Shown: positions 1-9,761, counted from the stretch's first letter. The stretch is 64,000 nt of DNA from Burkholderia lata (GCF_000012945.1 NC_007510.1:744001-808000); one strand, 5' to 3'. The notes: generated by a model not told the origin, from the letters alone. Numbers and translations: made by a program.

Positions 1-85
1 CGTCGTCACCGTGCTGCAAAAGGGCTACACGATCGCCGACCGCGTGCTGCGTCCGGCGCTCGTCACCGTCGCGCAGCCGAAGTAA
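1..85 (+). CDS. grpE: GrpE nucleotide exchange factor, C-terminal end only
   Basis: Only the last 27 codons and the TAA stop lie in the window (frame starts at base 2). The tail reads VLRPALVTVAQ followed by PK, which resembles the end of the GrpE beta-domain. GrpE is the nucleotide exchange factor of DnaK. The identification rests on this short tail plus its position upstream of a thioredoxin-like gene and dnaK. The 5' part lies outside the window. Confidence 0.75.
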   Translation, partial: VVTVLQKGYTIADRVLRPALVTVAQPK

Positions 86-95
86 GGCCGTCGCG

Positions 96-521
96 ATGCT
101 GCCCGCCGGCGTCGATCCGGCCGCGTTCAACACGTTCGACATGCAGGCGCTGGACGCCGGCACGTTCGACGCGGCGATCGACGGTGCGGGCGACGCGCTC
201 GCGGTGGTGTTCTTCTGGGGCGTCGACTGCTTCAACTGCGAGATCGCGAAGAAGGCGATGCTCGCCCAGCCCGACGCGATCCGCGCGCTGGACCTGAAGT
301 GGTTCCATTGCAACGTGTACGAACACCATCAGCTGGGGCGCCGCTTCGGGCTGCACGGCGTGCCGACGTGGTTCTTCTTCCACCGCGGCAAGCGGCTGGG
401 TCGTGCGACGGGCTGGCATGGCCTCGCGCAGTTCCAGGCAGCGGTTTCGGCGGCACGCGCGAAAATCGCCGCGTCGGGCGGCGATCCGTCGGACGGCGAT
501 CCGCTAGCCGGAGGCGATTGA
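96..521 (+). CDS. thioredoxin-fold protein with CFNC motif
   Basis: 141 residues with a thioredoxin-like fold: a hydrophobic strand (AVVFFWG), a CxxC redox motif C45-F-N-C48, and the cis-proline loop GVPT at about residues 88-91. The active-site flank is VDCFNC rather than the WCGPC of classical thioredoxins, so it is a divergent member, possibly a disulfide reductase or redox co-chaperone. There is no signal peptide, so it is probably cytoplasmic. It starts 10 bp after grpE and lies upstream of dnaK, which suggests it belongs to the heat-shock operon. The substrate is unknown. The C-terminal 20 residues are Gly/Asp-rich and probably disordered. Confidence 0.85.
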   Translation: MLPAGVDPAAFNTFDMQALDAGTFDAAIDGAGDALAVVFFWGVDCFNCEIAKKAMLAQPDAIRALDLKWFHCNVYEHHQLGRRFGLHGVPTWFFFHRGKRLGRATGWHGLAQFQAAVSAARAKIAASGGDPSDGDPLAGGD

Positions 522-552
522 AAAAATTTAATATCCGCATCGCTCGTCGGGT

Positions 553-580
553 CTTGAAAACGGATCGGACGGACGCATTT
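553..580 (+). promoter_or_regulatory. candidate sigma32 (heat-shock) promoter of dnaK
   Basis: CTTGAAA at 553-559 matches the sigma32 -35 element exactly. After a 13-bp spacer, ACGCATTT (573-580) partly matches the -10 consensus CCCCATNT. It lies about 90 bp upstream of the dnaK start, between the thioredoxin-like gene and dnaK. It would allow dnaK to be transcribed separately from grpE. The -10 match is imperfect and no start site has been mapped. Confidence 0.5.
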
Positions 581-603
581 CGGGAACAGAGTTGAATTCT
601 GGC

Positions 604-637
604 GCGCAAAACCGCCCCAAAACGCGGGGTTTTGCGC
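604..637 (+). other. 10-bp inverted repeat in the dnaK leader
   Basis: GCGCAAAACC (604-613) is perfectly complementary to GGTTTTGCGC (628-637), with a 14-nt loop, and ends about 32 nt before the dnaK ATG. It is not a CIRCE element (TTAGCACTC-N9-GAGTGCTAA), so HrcA binding is not indicated. If transcribed it would form a stable leader hairpin. It could affect mRNA stability or translation, or attenuate read-through from grpE, although no T-run follows. Confidence 0.5.
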
Positions 638-669
638 AGCAAACAAGCATTTCTGGAGATTAGGAAAAA

Positions 670-2622
670 ATGGGAAAGATCATCGGTATTGACCTCGGCA
701 CCACGAACTCGTGCGTCGCCATCATGGAAGGCAACCAGGTCAAGGTCATCGAGAACTCGGAAGGCACGCGCACCACGCCGTCGATCATTGCCTACATGGA
801 CGACAACGAAGTGCTCGTCGGCGCGCCGGCCAAGCGTCAGTCGGTGACCAACCCGAAGAACACGCTGTTCGCGGTGAAGCGCCTGATCGGCCGCCGCTTC
901 GAAGAGAAGGAAGTCCAGAAGGACATCGGCCTGATGCCGTACACCATCGTCAAGGCCGACAACGGCGACGCATGGGTTGAAGCACACGGCGAAAAGCTGG
1001 CGCCGCCGCAGGTTTCGGCGGAAGTGCTGCGCAAGATGAAGAAGACGGCCGAAGACTACCTCGGCGAGCCGGTCACGGAAGCCGTGATCACGGTGCCGGC
1101 GTACTTCAACGACAGCCAGCGCCAGGCAACCAAGGACGCCGGCCGCATCGCGGGCCTCGAAGTCAAGCGGATCATCAACGAGCCGACCGCAGCCGCGCTC
1201 GCGTTCGGCCTCGACAAGGTCGAGAAGGGCGACCGCAAGATCGCCGTGTATGACCTCGGCGGCGGTACGTTCGACGTGTCGATCATCGAAATCGCGGACG
1301 TCGACGGCGAAATGCAGTTCGAAGTGCTGTCGACCAACGGCGACACGTTCCTCGGCGGCGAAGACTTCGACCAGCGCATCATCGATTACATCATCGGCGA
1401 GTTCAAGAAGGAGCAGGGCGTCGACCTGTCGAAGGACGTGCTCGCGCTGCAGCGCCTGAAGGAAGCCGCTGAAAAGGCGAAGATCGAGCTGTCGTCGAGC
1501 CAGCAGACCGAAATCAACCTGCCGTACATCACGGCAGACGCGTCGGGCCCGAAGCACTTGAACCTGAAGATCACCCGCGCGAAGCTGGAAGCGCTGGTGG
1601 AAGACCTCGTCGAGCGCACGATCGAACCGTGCCGCATCGCGATCAAGGACGCAGGCGTCAAGGTGTCGGACATCGACGACGTGATCCTGGTCGGCGGCCA
1701 GACGCGCATGCCGAAGGTGCTGGAGAAGGTGAAGGAATTCTTCGGCAAGGATCCGCGTCGTGACGTGAACCCGGACGAAGCTGTCGCAGTCGGCGCGGCG
1801 ATCCAGGGCCAGGTCCTGTCGGGCGACCGCAAGGACGTGCTGCTGCTCGACGTGACCCCGCTGTCGCTCGGCATCGAGACGCTCGGCGGCGTGATGACGA
1901 AGATGATCAGCAAGAACACGACGATCCCGACGAAGCACGCTCAGGTGTACTCGACGGCGGACGACAACCAGGGCGCCGTGACGATCAAGGTGTTCCAGGG
2001 CGAACGCGAAATGGCAGCGGGCAACAAGCTGCTCGGCGAGTTCAACCTCGAAGGCATCCCGCCCGCACCGCGCGGCGTGCCGCAGATCGAAGTGACCTTC
2101 GACATCGACGCGAACGGCATCCTGCACGTCGGCGCGAAGGACAAGGCGACCGGCAAGGAAAACAAGATCACGATCAAGGCGAACTCGGGTCTGTCCGAAG
2201 CCGAAATCGACCAGATGATCAAGGACGCGGAAGCGAACGCAGCGGAAGATCACAAGCTGCGCGAGCTGGCTGATTCGCGCAACCAGGGCGACGCGCTGGT
2301 TCACAGCACGAAGAAGGCGCTGACCGAGTACGGCGACAAGCTGGACGCGGGCGAGAAGGAAGCCATCGAAGCGTCGCTGAAGTCGCTCGAGGAACTGCTG
2401 AAGGACTCGTCGGCCGACAAGGCTGCGATCGACGCGAAGGTCGAGGAGCTCGGCAAGGTGTCGCAGAAGCTCGGCGAAAAGATGTACGCCGACATGCAGG
2501 CCCAGCAAGCAGGTGCGGCCGGCGCAGCGGGTGCAGCGGAAGGCGCGGCCCACGCAGGCGGTGCACAACAGGCTGCCGACGACGTCGTCGACGCCGAGTT
2601 CAAGGAAGTGAAGAAGGACTAA
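670..2622 (+). CDS. dnaK: Hsp70 chaperone DnaK
   Basis: 650 residues, the normal length for proteobacterial DnaK. The N-terminal ATPase domain shows DLGTTNS at residues 8-14 and the phosphate-2 motif DLGGGTFD. The interdomain linker lies just before DVTPLSLG (about residue 394). The substrate-binding domain and helical lid follow, and the protein ends in the typical [10 protein letters not shown] tail after an Ala/Gly-rich stretch. It binds exposed hydrophobic peptides and cycles with DnaJ (downstream) and GrpE (upstream) in the cytoplasm. The start is supported by a GGAG/AGGA-type ribosome site at 655-664. Regulation is probably by sigma32. Confidence 0.98.
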   Translation: MGKIIGIDLGTTNSCVAIMEGNQVKVIENSEGTRTTPSIIAYMDDNEVLVGAPAKRQSVTNPKNTLFAVKRLIGRRFEEKEVQKDIGLMPYTIVKADNGDAWVEAHGEKLAPPQVSAEVLRKMKKTAEDYLGEPVTEAVITVPAYFNDSQRQATKDAGRIAGLEVKRIINEPTAAALAFGLDKVEKGDRKIAVYDLGGGTFDVSIIEIADVDGEMQFEVLSTNGDTFLGGEDFDQRIIDYIIGEFKKEQGVDLSKDVLALQRLKEAAEKAKIELSSSQQTEINLPYITADASGPKHLNLKITRAKLEALVEDLVERTIEPCRIAIKDAGVKVSDIDDVILVGGQTRMPKVLEKVKEFFGKDPRRDVNPDEAVAVGAAIQGQVLSGDRKDVLLLDVTPLSLGIETLGGVMTKMISKNTTIPTKHAQVYSTADDNQGAVTIKVFQGEREMAAGNKLLGEFNLEGIPPAPRGVPQIEVTFDIDANGILHVGAKDKATGKENKITIKANSGLSEAEIDQMIKDAEANAAEDHKLRELADSRNQGDALVHSTKKALTEYGDKLDAGEKEAIEASLKSLEELLKDSSADKAAIDAKVEELGKVSQKLGEKMYADMQAQQAGAAGAAGAAEGAAHAGGAQQAADDVVDAEFKEVKKD

Positions 2623-2890
2623 GCCGGGTTGCCCCGGTGCCGCACGCCGCGCGCGCAACCCGCGCGCGGCGCGGCTGACGGGTTGGCTGACAAGCGGTCT
2701 GTCTTTCCTTCCGGATGGCCGGATCGACTCCACGCCTGGCGGGCTTCGCGGCCCTCCGGGCACATTTGTTTTTTGGCGGGTGCTGCACGAGCCGTCCGCG
2801 GACGGGCGCAGTGCCAGACGAGTCGAGAGACTTTACTGCAGGCGAAAGGAGCCGCCGCGTGCGCGATGCGCGGCTGCACAGTGAATCGAT

Positions 2891-4027
2891 ATGGCGAAAC
2901 GGGATTACTACGAGGTTCTGGGCGTCGCGAAGAATGCGGGCGACGACGAAATCAAGAAGGCGTATCGCAAGCTTGCGATGAAGTATCACCCTGACCGCAA
3001 TCCGGACAACAAGGATGCGGAAGAGCATTTCAAGGAGGTGAAGGAAGCCTATGAAATGCTGTCGGACGGCCAGAAGCGGGCAGCGTACGACCAGTACGGC
3101 CACGCGGGCGTCGATCCGAACATGGGCGGTGCGGGCGCACAGGGCTTCGGCGGTTTCGCGGACGCGTTCGGCGACATCTTCGGCGACATCTTCGGCCAGG
3201 CAGCGGGCGGTGCCGCGCGCGGCGGCCGTGGCGGCCCGCAGGTGTATCGCGGTGCCGACCTGCGCTACAGCATGGAAATCACGCTCGAGCAGGCCGCACA
3301 CGGCTACGACACGCAGATCCGCGTGCCGAGCTGGGTATCGTGCGAGGTCTGCCACGGGTCGGGCGCGAAGCCCGGCACGAAGCCGGAAACCTGCCCGACC
3401 TGTCACGGCCAGGGCACGGTGCGCATGTCGCAGGGCTTCTTCAGCATCCAGCAGACCTGCCCGAAGTGCCACGGCACGGGCACCTACATCCCCGAGCCGT
3501 GCGTGCATTGCCACGGGTCGGGCAAGGTGAAGGAAACCAAGACGCTCGAAGTGAAGATCCCGGCCGGGATCGACGACGGGATGCGGATCCGCTCGGCCGG
3601 CAATGGCGAGCCGGGCATCAACGGCGGGCCGCCGGGCGACCTGTACGTCGAGATCCACATCAAGCCGCACTCGGTGTTCGAGCGCGACGGCGACGATCTC
3701 CACTGCCAGATGCCGATCCCGTTCACGACCGCCGCACTCGGCGGCGAGATCGAGGTGCCGACGCTGGCCGGCCGTGCGTCGTTCCCGGTGCCGGAAGGCA
3801 CGCAGTCGGGCAAGACGTTCCGCCTGCGCGGCAAGGGCATCAAGGGGCTGCGTTCGAGCATCGCGGGCGATCTGTACGTTCACGTGCAGGTCGAGACGCC
3901 GGTGAAGCTGACCGACAACCAGCGCGACCTGCTCAAGCAGTTCGAGAAGTCGCTGGCCGAGGGCGGCGCGCGTCACAGCCCGCAGAGCAAGAGCTGGTTC
4001 GACCGTGTGAAGAGCTTCTTCGAGTAA
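2891..4027 (+). CDS. dnaJ: chaperone DnaJ (Hsp40)
   Basis: 378 residues with full class A architecture. The J domain carries H33-P34-D35, which stimulates the DnaK ATPase. A Gly/Phe-rich linker spans about 75-115. Four CxxCxGxG zinc repeats begin at about C151, C168, C190 and C204, and C-terminal substrate-binding domains follow. It lies 268 bp after dnaK. That spacer holds a GC-rich inverted repeat near 2648-2672 but no clear T-tailed terminator, so read-through from dnaK is likely. pabB starts only 13 bp downstream. Confidence 0.98.
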   Translation: MAKRDYYEVLGVAKNAGDDEIKKAYRKLAMKYHPDRNPDNKDAEEHFKEVKEAYEMLSDGQKRAAYDQYGHAGVDPNMGGAGAQGFGGFADAFGDIFGDIFGQAAGGAARGGRGGPQVYRGADLRYSMEITLEQAAHGYDTQIRVPSWVSCEVCHGSGAKPGTKPETCPTCHGQGTVRMSQGFFSIQQTCPKCHGTGTYIPEPCVHCHGSGKVKETKTLEVKIPAGIDDGMRIRSAGNGEPGINGGPPGDLYVEIHIKPHSVFERDGDDLHCQMPIPFTTAALGGEIEVPTLAGRASFPVPEGTQSGKTFRLRGKGIKGLRSSIAGDLYVHVQVETPVKLTDNQRDLLKQFEKSLAEGGARHSPQSKSWFDRVKSFFE

Positions 4028-4040
4028 CTCGAGTAACAGC

Positions 4041-5975
4041 ATGACTGAAGGTAACGAGAGCGCGTCGTTCGCGCTCTTGGACGATTGCGACTCGACCGCG
4101 CTCGCGCGGTCGAGTCGTTTGTATTCGGGGTTCGTGCGCGAACGTGTGTGCACGGATCCGGCTCGACTCGACGAGGTCGACGCAGCCGTGGCGCAGGATC
4201 TGCGCGACGGGCTGCATGCGGTCGTCGTCGGCGATTACGAATTCGGACGCAATCTGCAACGAGCGCAGCCGGGCCATGCCCCGCTGCGCTTTTTGCTGTT
4301 TGCGCGCTGCGAGCGCCTGTCGCGGGACGAAGTCGACGCGTGGCTCGCGCAGCGGGACGGCGGCGGCACGCCGTCGATCGCGGGCGTCGCGCATGTCGCG
4401 AAGAGCGTGTCGCGCGATGCGTTCGACGTGGCGATCGCCGCGGTGCACGACGCGCTGCGCGCAGGCGATTCGTATCAGGTCAACTACACGTACCGGCTGA
4501 ACTTCGACGTGTTCGGCACGCCGCTCGCGCTGTACCGGCGGCTGCGTGCGCGTCAGCCCGTGCGCTACGGTGCGCTGATCGCGTTGCCCGACGGCACGTG
4601 GGTCGTGTCGTGCTCGCCCGAGCTGTTCGTCGAGAAGTACGGCGACGTGCTGCGCGCGCGGCCGATGAAGGGCACCGCGCCACGTTCGGCCGACCCGCGC
4701 GACGATGCGGCCGCGGCCACGTTCCTTGCGAACGATCCGAAGAACCGCGCGGAAAACGTGATGATCGTCGACTTGCTGCGCAACGACGTGTCGCGGATCG
4801 CGCGCACCGGGACGGTCCGCGTGCCGGCGCTGTTCTCCGTCGAGCCGTATGCGTCGGTGTGGCAGATGACGTCGACGGTCGAGGCCGGCTGGCGCGACGG
4901 AACGACGTTCGCGCAGATGCTGCGCGCGCTGTTTCCGTGCGGATCGATCACGGGCGCGCCGAAGCACAAGACGATGCAGCTGATCGATGCGATCGAGTCG
5001 ACGCCGCGCGGGCTCTATACGGGCGCGATCGGCTGGCTTGACGCTGCGAAACAAGGCGCGGATTCCGACGCGCCAGGTGATCGCCTGGCAGGTTGCGGCG
5101 ATTTTTGCCTGTCGGTCGCGATCCGTACGTTGACGCTCGATGCGGCCGGCGAAGGCGATGATCGTGGAGGTGCAACGCGAGCCGACGTCGAAGCACGCCA
5201 ACCGGCAACGGCAATCGCCGGCCGGCGCCGCGGCACGATGGGTGTCGGCGCGGGCATCGTGCTCGACAGTGTCGCGGCCGACGAATATGCGGAGTGCGAA
5301 TTGAAAGCGCGATTCCTGACGGATGCCGATCCCGGCTTCCAGCTGTTCGAAACGACTGCCGCCACGCGTGCGGACGGCATACGGCATCTCGATCGCCATC
5401 TCGCGCGGCTGCAGCGTAGCGCGGATGCGTTCGGCTTCCGTTTCGACACCGATGCATTGCGTCGCGAGATCGACGCGCGTTGTGCGGCGCTCGACGGCGA
5501 CGGCGCATACCGGATGAAGCTCTCGCTCGCGAAGGACGGCACGATCGAGATCGTCGCGGCACCGCTCAAGCCGCTGCCGGCGGGGCCGGTCGGCGTGCTG
5601 CTGGCGTCCGCGCACGGCTTCGCACCGACCCGTACGAGCGATGCGCTGCTGCTGCACAAGACCACACGCCGCGCCGAATACGATCGCGCGTGGCAGGCGG
5701 CGGAGGCGCTTGGCGGCTTCGACATGCTGTTCGTCAACGAGCGCGGCGAGGTGACGGAAGGCGGGCGCTCGAACCTGTTCGTGAAGCTCGACGGCCAGTG
5801 GGTGACGCCGCCGCTCGAGTCGGGCGTGCTGCCGGGCGTGATGCGCGGCGTGCTGCTCGACGATCGTGCGTTCAGCGCGACGGAGCGGGTCGTGACCCGC
5901 GACGATCTCGCGCGTGCGGAGGCGCTGCTGCTGACCAACGCGCTACGCGGCGCGCTCGACGCGGTACTGAAGTGA
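4041..5975 (+). CDS. pabB: fused aminodeoxychorismate synthase I / aminodeoxychorismate lyase (PabB-PabC)
   Basis: 644 residues in two parts. The N-terminal chorismate-binding domain (to about 420) has RAENVMIVDLLRND and the CGSITGAPK motif and makes 4-amino-4-deoxychorismate. The C-terminal part (about 430-644) is a PLP fold-type IV lyase with FQLFETTAAT, LHKTTRR (probable PLP lysine) and NERGEVTEGGRSNLF, yielding p-aminobenzoate for folate synthesis. An insertion of about 30 residues (around 370-400, containing GDDRGGATRADVEARQ) sits inside the chorismate domain before GRRRGTMGVGAGIV and is probably a surface loop. It starts 13 bp after dnaJ, so heat-shock co-transcription is possible. The glutaminase partner PabA is not in the window. 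Confidence 0.93.
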   Translation: MTEGNESASFALLDDCDSTALARSSRLYSGFVRERVCTDPARLDEVDAAVAQDLRDGLHAVVVGDYEFGRNLQRAQPGHAPLRFLLFARCERLSRDEVDAWLAQRDGGGTPSIAGVAHVAKSVSRDAFDVAIAAVHDALRAGDSYQVNYTYRLNFDVFGTPLALYRRLRARQPVRYGALIALPDGTWVVSCSPELFVEKYGDVLRARPMKGTAPRSADPRDDAAAATFLANDPKNRAENVMIVDLLRNDVSRIARTGTVRVPALFSVEPYASVWQMTSTVEAGWRDGTTFAQMLRALFPCGSITGAPKHKTMQLIDAIESTPRGLYTGAIGWLDAAKQGADSDAPGDRLAGCGDFCLSVAIRTLTLDAAGEGDDRGGATRADVEARQPATAIAGRRRGTMGVGAGIVLDSVAADEYAECELKARFLTDADPGFQLFETTAATRADGIRHLDRHLARLQRSADAFGFRFDTDALRREIDARCAALDGDGAYRMKLSLAKDGTIEIVAAPLKPLPAGPVGVLLASAHGFAPTRTSDALLLHKTTRRAEYDRAWQAAEALGGFDMLFVNERGEVTEGGRSNLFVKLDGQWVTPPLESGVLPGVMRGVLLDDRAFSATERVVTRDDLARAEALLLTNALRGALDAVLK

Positions 5976-6020
5976 AATAACCGCCAGATAATCGATCAGC
6001 GCTGGCAGCGCAGGAAAGAA

Positions 6021-6057
6021 AAAGCGCGGCGCCCCGCAAAGGGCGCCGCGCTTTTTT
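6021..6057. terminator. bidirectional intrinsic terminator between pabB and panB
   Basis: A 13-bp perfect stem (AAAGCGCGGCGCC at 6021-6033, GGCGCCGCGCTTT at 6042-6054) with an 8-nt loop, followed by T's on the plus strand and by T's on the minus strand. It separates convergent pabB and panB and can serve both. Confidence 0.9.
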
Positions 6058-6100
6058 CATCGAGGCGCAGGCAAACGCATCGCCGGCGCCGCGACAGACG

Positions 6101-6916
6101 TCAGAACGAATGCTCGGGGCCGGGGAACGAACCGTCCTTGACCGCGCGCACGTAAGCTTCGACGGCCGCCTGGATGTTCGGCTCGCCCTGCATGAAATCC
6201 TTCACGAAGCGCGGCCGCTTGCCGGGGAACACGCCGAGCATGTCGTGCAGCACGAGCACCTGGCCCGAGCAGTCGGCGCCCGCGCCGATGCCGATCGTCG
6301 GCACGCGCAGCATGTGCGTGACCTCGGACCCGATCAGCGTCGGCACGGCTTCGAGCAGCACGACCTGCGCACCCGCCGCTTCGACCGCGCGCGCGTCGCG
6401 CAGCAGTTGCGCGGCGCCGGCTTCGGTCTTGCCCTGTACCTTGAAGCCGCCGAACGCGTGGACCGACTGAGGCGTGAGGCCCACGTGCGCACATACGGGC
6501 ACCGCGCGCTCGACGAGGAAGCGGATCGTCTCGGCGAGCCATTCGCCGCCTTCGAGCTTGACCATCTGCGCACCGGCGCGCATCAGCTTGACGCTGCTTG
6601 CGAATGCCTCGGCCGGCGTGCCGTACGTGCCGAACGGCAGGTCGGCCATGATCAGCGCGCGCGGCTGCGCGCGGGCAACACAGGCGGTGTGATACGCGAT
6701 GTCGTCGAGCGACACGGGCAGCGTGGTCGTGTGGCCTTGCAGCACGTTGCCGAGCGAATCGCCGATCAGCAGCACGTCGACGCCCGAACGGTCGAGCAGT
6801 GCGGAAAAGCTCGCGTCGTAGCAGGTGAGCATCGCGATCTTCTCGCCGGCGTCGCGCATTGCCTGCAGCTTGGGCACCGTGACGGCAGGCCGGCTCGATT
6901 CCTGGAGATAGGTCAT
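6101..6916 (-). CDS. panB: 3-methyl-2-oxobutanoate hydroxymethyltransferase
   Basis: 271 residues, full length for PanB, the first committed enzyme of pantothenate (coenzyme A) synthesis. It transfers a hydroxymethyl group from methylene-tetrahydrofolate to alpha-ketoisovalerate. Family motifs include [25 protein letters not shown] and ADLPFGTYG near the N-terminus, [15 protein letters not shown] in the middle and [15 protein letters not shown] in the last third. It is the last gene of a minus-strand operon (hda to panB), 45 bp after the kinase gene, and shares a folate theme with folK. Confidence 0.97.
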   Translation of the reverse strand: MTYLQESSRPAVTVPKLQAMRDAGEKIAMLTCYDASFSALLDRSGVDVLLIGDSLGNVLQGHTTTLPVSLDDIAYHTACVARAQPRALIMADLPFGTYGTPAEAFASSVKLMRAGAQMVKLEGGEWLAETIRFLVERAVPVCAHVGLTPQSVHAFGGFKVQGKTEAGAAQLLRDARAVEAAGAQVVLLEAVPTLIGSEVTHMLRVPTIGIGAGADCSGQVLVLHDMLGVFPGKRPRFVKDFMQGEPNIQAAVEAYVRAVKDGSFPGPEHSF

Positions 6917-6961
6917 GGGAAATCCGGTTCGAATGGGTGAAGAACGACAGGCGAGGACGCG

Positions 6962-7648
6962 TCAGCGCGTCGTCTCGCCCTTGACGAAGAATTCCTTGCG
7001 GCCGCGCATCGTCTCGATGCGCTCGACCAGCAGGGCGAGATCTTCGGGGGAATCCAGCGGGTTCAGGTGTTCCGCGGCGACCGTCAGCACCGGCGTGCGG
7101 TCGTAGTGGTAGAAGAATTCGTTGTACGCGTCGACGAGCGAGCGCAGGTACGCGTCGCTGATCTGCAGCTCCATCGGCAGCCCGCGCTTCTGGATGCGCG
7201 AGAACAGCACTTCAGGGCTCGCCTGCAGATAGACGACGAGGTCGGGCGACGGCGCCTGCGGCACGTCCACGTGCGTCGCAACCGAGCGGTAGAGCTGCCA
7301 CTCGTCTTCCGGAAGGTTCAGCCGCGCGAAGATGTCGTTTTTCTGCGGCATGAAATCGGCGATGACCGGGCGGCCCGTTTCGAGCGCACCGATCAGCTCG
7401 CGCGCCTGCTGCGCACGCTGCAGCGCGAACGACAGCTGCACGGGCAGCGCGTAGCGCGCGGTGTCGCGATAGAAGCGTTCGAGGAACGGGTTGTCCTGCG
7501 GGCGCTCGAGCAGCGTCTGCATCGACCAGCGTTCGCCGAGCAGGCGCGCGAGCGTCGTCTTGCCGACTCCGATCGGGCCTTCGATCACGAGATAGCGATG
7601 CGGGGCGCGCAGGTCGGGCGCAGTAACGGTAAGGGGAGTCAGGGTCAT
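6962..7648 (-). CDS. deoxynucleoside kinase family protein
   Basis: 228 residues from the ATG that overlaps the folK stop by 4 bp (ATGA). An upstream in-frame start would add 19 Arg-rich residues and is less likely. A P-loop GPIGVGKTTLA follows LVIEG near the N-terminus. Downstream are ERPQDNPFLERFY and FALQRAQQAR, typical of deoxyguanosine/deoxyadenosine/deoxycytidine kinases. It phosphorylates a deoxynucleoside for dNTP salvage in the cytoplasm; the exact base preference cannot be read from the sequence. In Burkholderia it normally sits between folK and panB. Confidence 0.88.
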   Translation of the reverse strand: MTLTPLTVTAPDLRAPHRYLVIEGPIGVGKTTLARLLGERWSMQTLLERPQDNPFLERFYRDTARYALPVQLSFALQRAQQARELIGALETGRPVIADFMPQKNDIFARLNLPEDEWQLYRSVATHVDVPQAPSPDLVVYLQASPEVLFSRIQKRGLPMELQISDAYLRSLVDAYNEFFYHYDRTPVLTVAAEHLNPLDSPEDLALLVERIETMRGRKEFFVKGETTR

Positions 7649-8187
7649 CGGCAGCGGTTCTTGTCGGCGTCTTCGCTGGCAGCGAGCGCCTTCTGCATCA
7701 GGCACTGGCAGGTCTGCACCTTCTCGACCCGCTGATCAGCGACGGCGGCGAGGAAGGCATCGGCACGGCCGCGTGCGGGGATGTCGAGTGCCGGCTCGAT
7801 CTCGACGAGCGGCACGAGCGCGAACGCACGGTCGGTGAGGCGCGGGTGCGGGACGATCAGGTCGGGTTCGTCGATCGAATCGTCGCCGAACAGCAGGATG
7901 TCGAGATCGAGCGTACGCGGCGCGTTGCGATACGGACGCTCGCGGCCGAAGTGATGTTCGATCTTCTGGCAAAGCGCGAGCAGCTCGCGGGCCGACAGCG
8001 TCGTGTCGAGCTTGACGACGCAGTTGTAGTAGTCGTCGCCGCCCGCTTCGAAGGGCGCCGTGCGATACAGGCTCGATTTGCCGAGGATCGAGATGGTGCG
8101 CTGCTGCGCAAGGCACACCACCGCGTCCTTCAGGGTCTGGCGCGCATCGCCGAGATTCGCCCCCAGTCCGATATATGCAACCGTCAT
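7645..8187 (-). CDS. folK: 2-amino-4-hydroxy-6-hydroxymethyldihydropteridine pyrophosphokinase (HPPK)
   Basis: 180 residues. The N-terminus has YIGLGANLGD, and the centre has the HPPK signature RTLDLDILLFGD with HPRLTDRAFALVPL, which carry the metal and ATP contacts. It transfers pyrophosphate from ATP to hydroxymethyl-dihydropterin in folate synthesis. The last about 25 residues (QTCQCLMQKALA...) extend beyond the conserved core. It is translationally coupled to the kinase downstream and lies 35 bp after pcnB. Confidence 0.95.
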   Translation of the reverse strand: MTVAYIGLGANLGDARQTLKDAVVCLAQQRTISILGKSSLYRTAPFEAGGDDYYNCVVKLDTTLSARELLALCQKIEHHFGRERPYRNAPRTLDLDILLFGDDSIDEPDLIVPHPRLTDRAFALVPLVEIEPALDIPARGRADAFLAAVADQRVEKVQTCQCLMQKALAASEDADKNRCR

Positions 8188-8222
8188 GGCATCACTTCCT
8201 ACGTCGTTCGCCGGCGAGCGCG

Positions 8223-9761
8223 TCAGTCGTCGGAACCGTCCGAGGCGTCCGGTGCCTGCTCGGCAGCACCTTCACCCGGCTTGCGGTTTCGCACGCCGCC
8301 GCGGCGGCGCCGCTTGCGGGGCGATTTTTCCTTCGTGCCGCCCTGCGTGAGCAATGCCTCGCGAGCGGCCGCGTCGCCTTCGATGAAATCCGTCCACCAC
8401 TGTCCGACTTCCGCATCAAGCTCGCCGGATTCGCAGCGTAACAGGAGGAAATCATACCCCGCTCTAAACCTTTGGTGTTCCAGCAGCCGCATCGCGCTGC
8501 GGCCCGAGCGCTTCTCGAGGCGCAGCTGCAGGCCCCAGATCTCGCGCATGTCGGCCGAATAACGCTTGTGGATCGCGAGTTTCTCGGTCTGCATGTCGAG
8601 CACGTCGTCCATCGCGCGATGGAGCGCCGGCACCGGGATTTCGCCTTCGGCCGTGTATTGCTCGAAGCGCTGGCGCATGTCGTGCCACAGCAGCGTCGCG
8701 AACAGGAAGCCCGGCGAGACCGGCTTGCCGGCGCGCACGCGTGCGTCGGTGTTGTTCAGCGCGAGCGTGATGAACTTCTCGCCCTGCGGCTGTTCGAGCA
8801 CGACGTCGAGCAGCGGCAGCAGCCCGTGGTGCAGGCCTTCCTTGCGCAGCTGCGTCAGGCACGCGAGCGCGTGGCCCGACAGCAGCAGCTTCAGCATTTC
8901 GTCGAACAGGCGCGCGGCCGGCACGTTGTTGATCAGGTCGGCGAGCGCGTTGATCGGCTCGCGCGTATGCGGCTCGATCTCGAAACCGAGCTTGGCCGCG
9001 AAGCGCACGACGCGCAGCATCCGCACCGGATCCTCGCGGAAGCGCGTGGCCGGATCGCCGATCATCCGCAACAGGCGGGCGCGCACGTCGGCCATCCCGT
9101 CGTGGTAGTCGAGCACCGTCTGCGTCGACGGGTCGTAGTACATCGCGTTGATCGTGAAGTCGCGGCGCGCGGCGTCTTCGTGCTGCTCGCCCCACACGTT
9201 GTCGCGCAGCACGCGGCCGCTCGCGTCGACCGCGTGCGTGCGGCGATCGAGTTCGTCGCGCTTCAGGCGCTTCGGCGGCTCGGCGGCGGCGGCCTCGGGC
9301 GGCGCATCGACCAGCGCGCGGAACGTCGACACCTCGATCAGCTCCTGGCCGAACTGCACGTGCACGATCTGGAAGCGGCGGCCGATCAGGCGCGCGCGGC
9401 GGAACAGGCGCTGCACCTCGGTCGGCGTTGCATCGGTCGCGACGTCGAAGTCCTTCGGCGCGATGCCGAGCAGCAGGTCGCGTACCGCACCGCCGACGAT
9501 GAAGGCACGGAAGCCCGCCTGCTGCAGCGTGTCGGTCACGCGCACGGCATTCTTCGAAATCAGCGCCGGGTTGATGCCGTGCACGCTGGCCGGCACGACG
9601 GTCGGTTCATGGTTGCTGCGCGGTTTCTTCGCGCCGCCGCCGCGGGCGCCCTTCGGGGCGCGCGGGGTAGCAGGGGCCGCTTCGTCGGCCGGGGCCGTTG
9701 CGGGAGAGGTTTGCTCGGTTTCGTCCTGGCCGAGCAGCTTGCGGATGAATTTTTTGATCAC
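8223..9761 (-). CDS. pcnB: poly(A) polymerase I
   Basis: 512 residues. The nucleotidyltransferase head has FIVGGAVRDLLLG followed by KDFDVATDATP, where the acidic pair binds catalytic metal. RRDFTINAMYYD and RFREDPVRMLRVVRFAAKLGF then distinguish class II poly(A)/CCA polymerases. N-terminal residues 15-60 are low-complexity Ala/Pro/Lys, and the C-terminus is Lys/Arg-rich (RKRRRRGG), as usual for PcnB RNA binding. It adds poly(A) tails that speed mRNA decay. Pairing with folK is also seen in other proteobacteria. It starts 5 bp after the HAD gene. Confidence 0.93.
   Translation of the reverse strand: MIKKFIRKLLGQDETEQTSPATAPADEAAPATPRAPKGARGGGAKKPRSNHEPTVVPASVHGINPALISKNAVRVTDTLQQAGFRAFIVGGAVRDLLLGIAPKDFDVATDATPTEVQRLFRRARLIGRRFQIVHVQFGQELIEVSTFRALVDAPPEAAAAEPPKRLKRDELDRRTHAVDASGRVLRDNVWGEQHEDAARRDFTINAMYYDPSTQTVLDYHDGMADVRARLLRMIGDPATRFREDPVRMLRVVRFAAKLGFEIEPHTREPINALADLINNVPAARLFDEMLKLLLSGHALACLTQLRKEGLHHGLLPLLDVVLEQPQGEKFITLALNNTDARVRAGKPVSPGFLFATLLWHDMRQRFEQYTAEGEIPVPALHRAMDDVLDMQTEKLAIHKRYSADMREIWGLQLRLEKRSGRSAMRLLEHQRFRAGYDFLLLRCESGELDAEVGQWWTDFIEGDAAAREALLTQGGTKEKSPRKRRRRGGVRNRKPGEGAAEQAPDASDGSDD

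Noticed and set aside
604..637. CIRCE element (HrcA site) before dnaK
   Set aside because: The inverted repeat GCGCAAAACC/GGTTTTGCGC does not match TTAGCACTC-N9-GAGTGCTAA.
232..2763. Long open frame on the minus strand opposite dnaK (over 800 codons)
   Set aside because: It is antisense to a certain gene and arises from GC-rich codon bias. The product is Arg/Val/Leu-rich and unlike any family.
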